Shown here: positions 20,641 through 31,560 of the stretch, in pieces | Numbering within the stretch: position 1 is the first letter of the stretch | How the letters are laid out: every line of letters begins with the position of its first letter | DNA from: Podospora bellae-mahoneyi | Lineage: Eukaryota; Ascomycota; Sordariomycetes; Sordariales; Podosporaceae | Reading direction: 5' to 3' | NCBI RefSeq assembly: GCF_035222275.1 | Contig: NC_085886.1 | Location: 868,001-932,000 of the forward strand | Length of the DNA stretch: 64,000 nucleotides | The notes under the pieces: model-generated | The model's input: the letters and a program-made list of their open reading frames with translations, nothing else | Databases searched by the model: none | What the model was told of the DNA's origin: nothing | Made by a program: the position numbers and the translations under genes

Positions 20641-23299
20641 ATGGATGCGCAGAATGCTGTCGAGCCCGCCTCCACGAAGCCTGCTGCTTCTCCCAAACGC
20701 CTGGCAACAGGAACCGACGCCGACCAACCCAGGTCCTCCGCCGTGACCAAGTTGTCCCAGATCGCCAAACCCGAGCTGTCCGTCAAGGACAACAGGGACC
20801 ACCACAGCAGCAGCAGTAGGCCGAGTGCGACCGGCTCGCAATCACACTCCCAACACCAACACACCTCACATACTTATTCCCACTCTCACTTGCACGATGA
20901 CGATGCCGGCGAGGGGAACTCTGATGCCGAAACCATTGTCCTGCCCGGCAAAGATGGCCAACACTCACCGTCCAAGGTACGCAAGATCATCAAACACGAG
21001 GACAAGAGCGATGGGGAAGAGGCTCCACTCCCAGCCGCACCCTCGCTCAATCGCAAGCCCTCCACCCTGAAACATGACCGAGAAGGTGAGAGCAACAGCA
21101 ACAGCAACAGAGCAGACCGGGCAGACAGAGCAGACAGAAAAGACCGGGGCGATAAGGCCGACCGTGCCGAAAAGCCAAGCAGGTCGGCATCCGCTGTCCG
21201 CAATGGTCCCAGCGGACCCAGCGATAGCGCCGCCGCGCTGGCCGGCAGGAAGAAGAAGCATCCCGGTGATAGGGCCAAATTGAAAGACGGGTCCAGCGGT
21301 TTGAGCTCCGCGCCTGCGTCTCCACCTCAGCAGCGTCGTCGTCGGTCTTCGAATGCGCACTCCAAGTCGGATTCAGAAACTGCACCTGTGGATTCTCCCA
21401 AAATTTCATCAAGAGAAAAACTGCCAAAATCTGCTGCCGATAAGCTGGTGCCTCACAAGAGAAAGGCCCCCAAGCCCGAGTCTGACGACGAAAGAGAAAG
21501 CCGCAAGGTTCGTCGACAACGAATTTCAGGCTCTGGCCTTGACGCGTCTCGCAAACCACACCTTCCCTCGGCCAAAACAAGCCATCACGAGGTCCACACC
21601 TCGACTCGCACTCGATCTCCATCACCGCACTCCCGAGCTTCTCACCGCCGTAGCATCTCAACCCATCTTCCCGCCTCATCGTCCAACGGCCTCGGCCAAA
21701 AGAAAAAGCGGGTTCCCGCGCCGCTCCAGTCGACCGACTATCACTCCGACGAGTCGTCTGTGAGCGGCAGCCCGCACCCTCGCAGCTCCAAACTGCGCAG
21801 TCTAACCACCCCGGCGACGGCGGAATCGACCATCTCTCCCGCCAAGATGGCCCCCCACAAAAAGCACCTCGACGCCCACGGTCAAACCCACCTGGCCAGG
21901 GCCTGTGCCAAGGGTGAGTATGAGAATGCAAAGGCCCGTCTCGCTGCCCGACCCGAAGATATCAATGTTGCCGATTATGCTGGGAACACGCCACTTCAAA
22001 TTGCAGCACTAAATGGGTACGACGACATTGTGAAACTTTTGGTAGATGCCGGCTGCAATCTGGAATGTTTCAACAACGAAAAGGACACCCCACTTCTCGA
22101 TGCGGTCGAAAACGGACATCTCGAAGTCGTCAACATTCTGCTTGCGGCAGGCGTCAATCCCCGAAAGGCTAACGCTTATGGAGAGGAGCCTATCGCCAGG
22201 ATCAACGAAGATTCAGAACATGCCGATGAGATCAGAAAGGCTTTGCAGGAAGCAAAGAAGAATATGGGCGATCGTCGACTCACCTCGGAGGATCATCATT
22301 TGGACCATCCCGATACCTTGTCGTCGCATGGGAATGAAAGTCCCCGACGATCGCCTGGTGCCTCCAGCTCCATCCACGCCATCGGAGGGCGAAGGGCAGG
22401 TACCGTCAGGGCGAACAAGACCAGCAATCACTTACTTTACATGCCGATGGACGACAAGACTCTCCGATTGGCAGCCGCCCGTGGTGACGAGGAAACGGTT
22501 ACGCGCATCCTCCAGGTTCGGGAGGCTTTCGACGATCCAGAGTCCATGGTTGCGGCGGCACGCGGCGGTCATGAAATGGTTATGCAGCTGTTGCTGGCTC
22601 TCGGCAAAGCGAATCCCGACCCTCCGCCCATTCCATCTGCGGAAAATAGCGAGTATGCCACACCAATGCTGGCGGCGATTGGGCAAGAGAACCTTAATGT
22701 GATTCGACTCCTACTCGCCCAAAATGACTTTGATCCCACGAAACGGTACAAAGGGGAGACATACTATGAGATTGCTCGGCGAAGGAAGGGTCCGAACTGG
22801 GGAGATGAGGAACACATTCTGAAGAACGCCTATGATGAGTACAAAAAGTCGCACAAGGATGGCTCCAAGACTCGATCCCCGAACAGACGAGAGCAGGAGA
22901 GGGAGGCTCGGCGAAATAGGGCTGAAGTCAAAGACGAAACGGCTGCGCGGTCGTCCCACAAGCGAAAAGCCTCCAGCCCTACACGGGAGCCCAAGAAATC
23001 CGCCACGTCCAAGCTTGCTGCCAGCCCACGAGAAAAACCTCGATCAGGTTCTTTTCCCGCCCACCCCGACGACCAAACTTCGCCTAAACGTGGTCCCGGC
23101 AGACCCAAGAAGGATGACCGGATACCGACCATCGCCATTTCAGATCGCGAAGCCTCCCCTGCAGGAAGAGCTCCGAAAGTCAAGCGTGTGGAGTCTGATA
23201 TGGCTGTTTCTGCGTCAGAGGGTGAAGCTGTTAAACCAAGACGGAAGTTGATGACCGCTAAGGAGTACCACAAGGACAAGCAGCAGCAGCAGCAGCAGC

Positions 23300-23331
<32 letters not shown>

Positions 23332-25626
23332 CGTCGGCAGAGCATAACTTCTAATGCGTCGTCGATGAATATTCCGTCTAGTCCTAGGGATGAGCCTGAG
23401 AAGTTGGCGAAGACGGAGAAATACCATGATCGGACAAAGGCTCTTAAGAGGGACGAGTCTCGTGATCGGCTCTCTGTCTCAGGTGAGAGTACTGGTAAGC
23501 GGTACAGATCAAGTGCCACCCCGCCGCATCCTAGCATTATGGAGAAGGACGCCGGTGAAGCGCCTGCTAAGAGAAGGCGCTTGGATGTTCCTGAAGGCAA
23601 GGAGAAACGGCCCAAGCCAAGCCCCTCTGACGATAGGCTTTTGAAGGCGTCTGCGCCACGCGAAACGGTATCTGCATCAGGTTCTGTGGCGGGTTCTCGT
23701 ATGAGCTCCAAGACCCGGGATGACGACGACAGAAAACCCACCCCCAAACCCAAAAAGGTGGAGGAACACGCTAGGAGAGAATCTGGGAAATCCAACTCTT
23801 CCGATAACAGTATACATGTCAAGTCCGAAGATCCAGACGTGGAGATGCCGGATGCTGATGCGCCCGCAAAGGAACCTTCTCAGCAGCGGAGGAGGGAGGA
23901 GGAGGAGAAGAAGAAGAAACTAGGCGAAGTTGAAATTGCAGCCCGTGAAGCCAGAAGGAAGGAGGAAGATAAGAGGCGGAAAGAGGAAGAAGAGAAGGAG
24001 AAGGAGAAGGAAAGAGAACGGGAAAAGGAACGATCTCGCCTTGCAGAGGAGGCCAAGCGTCGTGCCGAGACAGAAGCCCAACAACGAGCCCAGGAAGAGC
24101 AACGACGAAAAGAAGCCGAAGAAAAGCAACGAAGAGAAGACGAGGAACGCAGAAAACGCGAGGAAGAGGAACGTAAGCAACGAGAACAGGAGGAGCGACG
24201 TCGGCATGAAGAGGAAGAGCGCAAGCGACGAGAAGAAGAGAAGAAGGCCGAAGAGGAGAGAAGGCGCAAAGATGAAGAGGAGCGGAGGAAGCGGGAGGAG
24301 GACGAGCGGTTGCGGAGGGAGCAGGTTGAGCGTGAAGCTGCTGAAGAAGCCCGACGGCAACGTGAGGAAGAGGAGCGCAAGGAGCATGAACGCAAGGAGC
24401 GCGTGCTTCGTGAAGAGGAGCGCAGGCGTGCCGAGCGTGCAGCCAGAGAGGCCGAACAGCGGCGGTTGCGTGCTGAGCAAGAACGTGCTCGTCTGGCCAA
24501 ACTCCCTCCACTTTTGCGCTGGCTCGAAAGCGCCGTCAACCCCAAGTTGCCAGAGGTTGCCGAGAAATTCAGCACCATGCAGGGTGTTCGCTACGATTGC
24601 ATCCGCCCCGAGGCCAACGGCACTTTGGACGGCAGAGAGCAATGGCTTCTCAACACCCAAGTGGCCCTTCTTCTGGGAGAGAAGGATTTGGAGCTCTCGC
24701 GATGTAAGTGCTTGGCTCGACATGTGACATGACAACTGCAGATTTGCTAACGAGTGCACACAGATACTGCATGGACACGGATCCCTGTCTCGCAAACCGC
24801 AAAGCGCATCATCTGGCGCCTGGAGTCGGACCGTTATGCGCTGACTACACCCAGTCTCTATGAGCTCGGCAGGCAGCTCCCCGATTACTACGAAGGGCAC
24901 GACCCTGAGCAGATGGGCTACCTCACTCTAGAGCGGCTCCGGAATGAGGCTTGGGAGAAGTTTTCGGCCATGGATATGTTCTTCGTCAAGGTAAGCTCGT
25001 CACGGTGTCAATCTTGTGCAAAAAATACTAACGTGGACCAGGCATCTGATTTCATGTTCATCATCCCGACCATCTACCATCTTCGCAATGTGAAACTCTC
25101 GATGGCATATCTGGAACTACCAGACCCGGACGCTGAGCCCGTCAATTGGGTGGTTCATCAAAAGTGGAGAAGTGACCCTCAAGCACACATCTTGGGAGGG
25201 TTTGCGCCCACAAGCAAGCATTACATGAATGGCGAGCTCCTCCACGAGGACAAACCGATCTTGAGGGAGGCAAGCACTTCTCCAGTTCCTTTCCGTTGCC
25301 GGCGGATTCCTCGGCACGGCCTTGCGGCCATAGCCCGGGATGACCCAGCATATAACCAGTTCTTCAAGGACAACGGCGGAGACGGGTCTGTGGAGAATGC
25401 AGAGTCGCCCCTCCTTCCCAACGGCGTACACTCGTCACCCACGAGCACGTCGTCCCGCTTGATGGCTCAATCAATCGATGGTGCCATGTCACCAACAATG
25501 GCCATGGCGACAGCCCCCAATGGTGCTGCCAACCAGCCAATTTCGCCATCCTCAGAATCGGGGCCAGCACAGGCCCGCCCACTGGTCAACGGCATCCACG
25601 GGCTGGTCAATGGTGACACAGTATAG
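20641..25626 (+). CDS. HOS4-like ankyrin-repeat protein (Set3 histone deacetylase complex type)
   Basis: Three exons, 20641-24703, 24764-24990 and 25042-25626, give 1624 residues. The start is the first in-frame ATG (MDAQNAVEP); the open frame upstream has no ATG. The N-terminal 400 residues are polar, Ser/Lys-rich and disordered-looking. Ankyrin repeats lie at about 410-540 (GNTPLQIAALNGYDDIVKLL, DTPLLDAVENGHLEVVNILL) and 595-715 (KTLRLAAARGDEETVTRIL). A 17-Gln tract is at 881-897 and a very long charged Glu/Arg/Lys coiled coil at about 1080-1290. The C-terminal domain begins LPPLLRWLESAVNPKLPEVA and continues across both introns. This order fits fungal HOS4-type proteins of the Set3 complex, a chromatin deacetylase complex; the assignment is from memory of the family. 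The second intron (51 nt) is in frame and stop-free, so retention would add 17 residues. Confidence 0.8.
23281..23331 (+). repeat. CAG/CAA microsatellite coding polyglutamine
   Basis: Six CAG followed by eleven CAA codons encode 17 glutamines in the HOS4-like protein. The two-block structure suggests separate expansions. Length may vary between strains. Confidence 0.95.
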
Positions 25627-26395
25627 ATGGTCACCATATCCAACACAGCAGGATATCAGTACACTCGATTGCTTCTTTTTGGGAAAGGAGGATGATTTGC
25701 TCAGAGTTGATGCGTGTTGAATTGGATGGCTTGCCTTGGATCTCATATCTTTTCGCCCACCTTACCAACTAAACAACGAAGTTTCGGGAGATACCCTTGA
25801 TTTGGCAGCAAGCTTTGCCTCATGTCGGGAGTACAATGTTCATCATCATGTTCATGGAATGGTTGTTATGTGGAGGCGGCGGCCATCAAGATATACGTAT
25901 ATGGAGTCGTCGGTTTGGGTTTTTGGGCGGTGATTTTACATGGGAGAGGCAGTTGTAGTTTATAGGGCACGTTTGCCAGGGCGATGCAATTCGGTGCTAT
26001 GTTATATTATGAGGGAGGACATTGGGGTTGTGTTGTACATATATGAAATCTTACAACTATGAAACAAAACAAATATGGGAAAGGAATAATGAGGATGGGA
26101 AGTGAAGTTGAGTTCTATTGAGCAAGTGGCACACAGTAACATCAGATGGCCCCGCAAGCTTGAAGCACAGGCCTGGAGGCGGCGATTGAGACGGTGCCAA
26201 GGGCGGCAGGCAGGCCCTCTTGTTGAATTTTGCCCCACCATCAAAATTCCCCACGACATCGACCTTGGGAATACCTTCTGGAGAAGGACCGCAGAGTAAC
26301 GAGCAAGGCTACAAACGCCCGTCATCAGAGAACGAATCCGGACATCGACACATAGAGAGACCGTCCTTCCGCGCCAGGAAGACAACACCGCAATC
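25627..26395. other. Intergenic region between HOS4-like gene and DRG1
   Basis: It should contain the 3' region of the ankyrin gene and the DRG1 promoter. No gene or repeat is seen. Confidence 0.55.
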
Positions 26396-27712
26396 ATGTC
26401 GACCACAGTGGAAAAGGTGCGCCAACCTCCCCCTCCCGAGCACAGGATACATGGCAAGCTAACCAAGATGCGCGCAAACAGATCAAGGAGGTCGAGCTCG
26501 AAGTATGTCTATCCCATCTAACATCCCCATAGATTACGGCCCACGAACACGACGACTTACATGAATGATTTTCTCCCCTGTCTAGATGGCTCGCACCCAA
26601 AAGAACAAGGCCACCTCGTACCATCTCGGTCAGCTCAAAGCCAAGCTCGCCAAACTCAAACGCGAGCTTCTCACCCCCTCGGGCGGCGGCGGCGGTGGCG
26701 GCGCCGGCTTCGACGTCGCTCGCACCGGTGTCGCCTCCATCGGCTTCATCGGCTTCCCCTCGGTCGGCAAATCAACCCTCATGTCCCATCTCACCGGCCA
26801 GCACTCGGAAGCGGCCGCCTACGAGTTCACAACTTTGACCTCGGTCCCGGGTCAGGTGGTGTACAATGGTGCGCCGCTGCAGATGATTGATTTGCCTGGT
26901 ATCATCGAGGGTGCCAAGGACGGTCGTGGTAGAGGTCGCCAGGTTATTGCCGTGGCGAAGACGTGCAACTTGATCTTTATTGTGCTGGATGTGAACAAGC
27001 CGTTGACGGACAAGAGGGTAATTGAGGCGGAGTTGGAAGGGTTTGGGATCAGGATCAACAAGGAGCCGCCGAATATCACGTTCAAGAAGAAGGATAAGGG
27101 TGGACTGAATATCACGAGCACGGTGCCGTTGACTCATATCGATAACGATGAGATCAGGGCTGTGATGAGCGAGTACAAGATCAGCTCGGCTGATATTGCT
27201 ATCCGCTGCGATGCCACCATCGACGATTTGATCGATATTCTCGAGGCCAAGAGCAGAAGTTACATTCCTGTCATTTACGTGCTCAACAAGATCGACAGCA
27301 TCAGCATTGAGGAGTTGGACCTGCTGTACCGGATTCCCAACTCTGTGCCCATCAGCTCGGAGCACGGGTGGAATATTGATGAGCTGATGGAGGCTGCGTA
27401 TGTTTTTCCCTCGTCGAACTCAACTCTTGTGTAACTGGGTGGCTAACCTAACTCCACAACAGCTGGGAAAAACTCAAGCTCGTCCGCGTCTACACCAAGC
27501 CCAAGGGCCGCATGCCCGACTACGACGCGCCGGTTGTGCTCCGGTCCAACAAGTGCACCGTGGAGGATTTCTGCAACACGATCCACAAGAGCATCTTGGA
27601 GCAGTTCAAGGTGGCGATTGTGTACGGCAAGTCGGTGAAGCACCAGCCGCAAAGGGTGGGGTTGTCGCACGAGTTGGCGGATGAGGATATTGTTACTATT
27701 ATCAAGCGGTAA
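26396..27712 (+). CDS. rbg1: Developmentally regulated GTP-binding protein 1 (DRG1/RBG1)
   Basis: DRG1/Rbg1 is a ribosome-associated OBG-like GTPase that, with a DFRP partner (Tma46 in yeast), helps stalled or slow translation. Four exons (26396-26416, 26482-26502, 26586-27397, 27463-27712) give 367 residues, the same as human DRG1. The N-terminus reads MSTTVEKIKEVELEMARTQK, which matches the family only if two tiny 21-nt exons are spliced on. The helix-turn-helix region is followed by the P-loop GFPSVGKST (70-78), DLPGIIEGA (G3), NKID (G4) and a C-terminal TGS domain with [20 protein letters not shown] and [20 protein letters not shown]. Starting at the ATG at 26586 would remove 14 conserved residues. 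All introns have CTAAC-like branch sites or standard borders. Confidence 0.97.
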
Positions 27713-27910
27713 AGTAGCCCTTCGCAAGCGCTATCAGCTTCGAGCCGGCTCTGTTTTTTGGCAGAACGAACGGGCTCATGGGACGCCGCGGAGTTGGGGT
27801 ATGATGGGGGGTTCTAGAACTCGGCAGGGAGGGCTGAAGAAGCGACAATGCCACAAGGGAGAGATGATAGCTGCTATGTTCAGTTTGCGTCTGCGGCTGG
27901 CTTGTATCCC

Positions 27911-27914
<4 letters not shown>

Positions 27915-27941
<27 letters not shown>
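27915..27941. repeat. AG microsatellite
   Basis: An uninterrupted AG dinucleotide run about 200 bases beyond the DRG1 stop codon, probably in or just after its 3' region. Confidence 0.95.
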
Positions 27942-27947
<6 letters not shown>

Positions 27948-30127
27948 ACAAACCCAACCCAGGCACGTGGAGGGGGGAGGAATGGTTGTGAATGAGATAA
28001 GGGAGGGGACATGGGACTTTTTAGCGGCGTTTTGGGGGTACAGAAGGTACTTAGCTGTACCGGCAAAAGATATGGAATTGGGAAAAACGAGAATGACCTT
28101 TTGGAGCTAGAAGTGGGGATATGAGCTGGAGGATGTTATATATCATGTACTTTTTGTGTGTATATGAAACGTTGATAATACCTACCTTGCTTGCTTCAGA
28201 AGCATATCAACTTGACGGCTGAAATCAGTCATCACCAAGAAGCACATGAACAACAAAAATTGACAGCCGAAGACCTTGTTTCGGTCGATGTCTTACACTC
28301 AAGGGCTGTTCAACGGTTTGAATCTCCTTGTCCATTTTATCGATTTAGTTCAAACTCGGGCACCCACCAGAATCTTTGTGTGTTATGCCCCAGGGGTTTT
28401 GTATACCTTTTTAGCCACATACCTATCTGAAAGAAGTCAGAACGAGAATTTTTCGGAATTCATTCATTCATTCACCCCGGTACGGGTTCGGGACCCTCTA
28501 AATCTCGCATTTATGCACCGTACATATTCGAGAGAAAATCTCAGTTTAATAGCTAAGCTCCGTAAAAAGCTAGGCAAGTGAGATATACAAGTATATCGGG
28601 TCAGAACTACGTACCGAACACGCAAGGATCCTCTTCCGGCTTCGGTTCAAACTGGTAGGGGAGTTTTGGTCAAGTGGGTGGGTGGATAGTGGTGAGAGGG
28701 CTGGAAGACATGGGGGGTTTAAATGGGGCGTGATGGAGTATCTACCTTAGTGTTGAGTAACATCTCGGCCGGGAGGGGGGGTCGTGGGGAAGGGGCGGTG
28801 GTTATTTGTCTTGATATTTTGTACATGAATTTCTCTGCCTTGCTCTACTGAGATTTCTACGGCGAGTTACCTATGGTTGAGCTACATGTGTGGTGTTAAA
28901 GAGTCACGGGCGGTTGGGGGTTCCAAGGGGCGGTGGGTAATAAGAAAGAGTAGTGCAGGTCCTGGTTTAACGTTGGTATCTTGTATGGGACTTAAAACTA
29001 GACAATGTCTCTCCATCGCTTCTATTTTCAAAACTGGAATAACTTCGTTTTTGGGTCGTGAAGTTGTTTCTCAGTTTGGGCTGCCATGCGCGTCTTGACC
29101 AGTGAGGGCTCCGAAAGTCGTGATGATAAACTCTGAGAAGGTTCAAGCATGTATATCTCGGGCATTATAAGATTGTGTGTTCTTTGTGAGAGAGTAGGTA
29201 AGCTTGAAATCGGCGGGGGCATGAAGTGTTGGAGTTTTGTTCTTTTTTTTTTGTAGCTTGCTACCCCCGTTTTTTGAACCTCGAAGAATACAATGGCACC
29301 GGGGAGATATAACAAGAAGCTTTTTTCTCGTGGGATGAGATATCACATCCCTTCTCATAGTACGACGGGGCATTTGTTTGCTTCGACGTCTGACTCTAGT
29401 GTCGCTGATGTGAGGGAGGATAAACGGGACAAGGGGACGCGGGAATGAACTGGAGCTTGCCTGTGTACCTAAATTTGTCTCATGCCTGTTCTATCGTGAA
29501 CATTGCGGTGGGCGTTATGCTCTTTTCCATCTGCTCTCTTTCTTGAATGTGTGGCTGGTAGGGTCTGCATCACTGTCGATGGCGTCGAGTTACAACTTGG
29601 TTGTACAACATCTTTAGGCATTTGAGATGATAAGTGTTTCTGGAGCAGTTGCCTTTTTAATCTGAGATGAGGATGAACGAAAGGAGGAGCAACACGGAGA
29701 GTGACTACTGATTATAACGAAGCCCCAAGTACGATATTTTGCTCTGGTTTGGGATGATATTTGTTATCGTATCATGCCGTGAAGATAGATGCTGTCAATA
29801 CCTGTTCAAGTACCTACTGTAGTCCGGTTTGGTCTGGTTTGAGTTGGTTTTAGATACAAGCTTTTTGTAGGCACCTAGTCTTCGGCATTTTCGACGTGTA
29901 TGACCTTTTAACCTTCCCTTGGCTTGTCTCCCATGGTTGCGAGCGACAGTGACCGGTCGAGTCAGTTTCCAGCTCAACACAAGCCTCCCTAACATTCACG
30001 AAGCTCCCAAACCCGCCTTCACATACTTGAGCCTCATCCACCTTATATTCCATCACTCCTACCACTGCACAATATCACTTTGTGTCAGAGCATACTTTAC
30101 TTACCTGTATCTGCACTGGCACGTTTG

Positions 30128-30152
30128 CGTCCGTCCGTCCGTCTATCCGTCC
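30128..30152. repeat. CCGT tetranucleotide repeat
   Basis: About six units of CCGT with one interruption (CTAT) in the gene-free stretch. Confidence 0.85.
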
Positions 30153-31542
30153 ACTTATCCAACCCCATCCGGGCCTAACCAACACAATCGGAATTCAGTT
30201 CCGTTGTTTCGTGTTTGCTCTCTCTCTCTCCCTCTCTCGGCCTCTCTCAAAAGCTGCTGTGCCCACGCCGTACATCCCGCCCGCTCTGCTCTTCTGTCCT
30301 GCCCAACTCGCCACGCCAGTCGGTCCGTTAATAACAGAACGGTGATACTTGCCCTCTCCAAAACCCCTTTTCTTCGCCCTTCAATAACCGCCAAGTGATG
30401 CCAAAAATATGTCATACATAAAGAGAATAGAAATAGGGGTCGGTATCAATCACTTCACCCAAGAACCAAAAGCATTGTACCACCACCCCCATCTCGTCTG
30501 TTTCAAGCCTTCTCTCGTCTACAAAAGTAATCCTCGGGTTCGGATCACCTAATCCAGCTAACCACCCCCCAACCCCAACTTTCCCCCCTCCATCTCTGGT
30601 ATTTTGTGTAGCATCTCATGTTATAACCCGTTGGTCTGTTCTAGACTTGGTTAGCTCCCTCCCCCCAAAACCAACACAAATCAACACACCTGCTTACGCC
30701 CTCCCCTTGCATCAATTTGGCAGCAGCAGCCGCACCACCATCAGCACCGAAAATGCCAAAAGAGCAAAAAAGAAAAGAAACAAAATCATACCCGTAATAA
30801 ACCCATTCCTGGATCTGCCTTCGGAGCAAACGATATAGCGCCTCATTGCAACATCTGTACAGTGTGCGAAAACATACATATAAAACCCCCCCCTTCTATG
30901 CATGACGCTAACCCACTCCCTTTGCCCAAAGATAGCATCCCGAACACCTGTTGCAGAAGCGGCAACTTGGTTTACCAATATCAATTCCAGTGTTATCATT
31001 CCCCCCTTGTTGTTAGCATACCCGTCTTATAAATACGCATCTGCAGCCGTACGAAAAAGCGTGGCGGCAGAGTAGCAACCATACTGTACACACGCATCGT
31101 CATCAACAAGCAAAAAAACGCACGAAACCCCCTACTTCCGTTTCTCGGCTGACCTGCATCGAGGTAGTAAGGAAAAGGGCGGTATACAGCATGCGGCCTA
31201 GGCCTCACAAGTTCAGACGAAAATACGGTGATGCTTCTTCCTTGCTCGTGGACTTTTCCCATCGCCTTACGGCTCCTCCCAAAAAACCAACAAGCGAGAA
31301 AGGAAGGGCTGATCACAGGTTCCTTGTCCGGGAATAGTCTGGGGTGTTTAGTGTCTTCAAGGTTCAGCAAGCATCATCAACAGACCACGGGACCTTGACA
31401 AGAAAAGCGAGCTTTCGTGCATGATGAAAGAACTTGGTTAGCAGGGCCGGGTGATCTGCGAGTGGGAGGGTCCGACGTCTTCTTCCGAAGCCCCGGTTCT
31501 TCCTTTTTTGTTTTGAACGACCGTTTTGGACACTTGCTTGCT

Positions 31543-31560
31543 TGTGTGTGTGTGTGTGTG
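31543..31560. repeat. GT microsatellite
   Basis: Nine TG units in the gene-free stretch; a simple repeat. Confidence 0.9.

Noticed and set aside
23920-24900. Long Leu/Phe- and Ser/Arg-rich frames opposite the coiled coil
   Set aside because: They are complements of Glu/Lys/Arg-rich codons in the HOS4-like gene.
28280-28660. GGTTCGGGACC and GGTTCAAACT words resembling tRNA B boxes
   Set aside because: No matching A box or acceptor stem could be found at the right spacing.
30712-30999. Minus-strand frame with a membrane-like segment (FFFALLAFSVLMVVRLLL)
   Set aside because: The hydrophobic run comes from A/T-rich sequence; no upstream exons or family match support a membrane protein.
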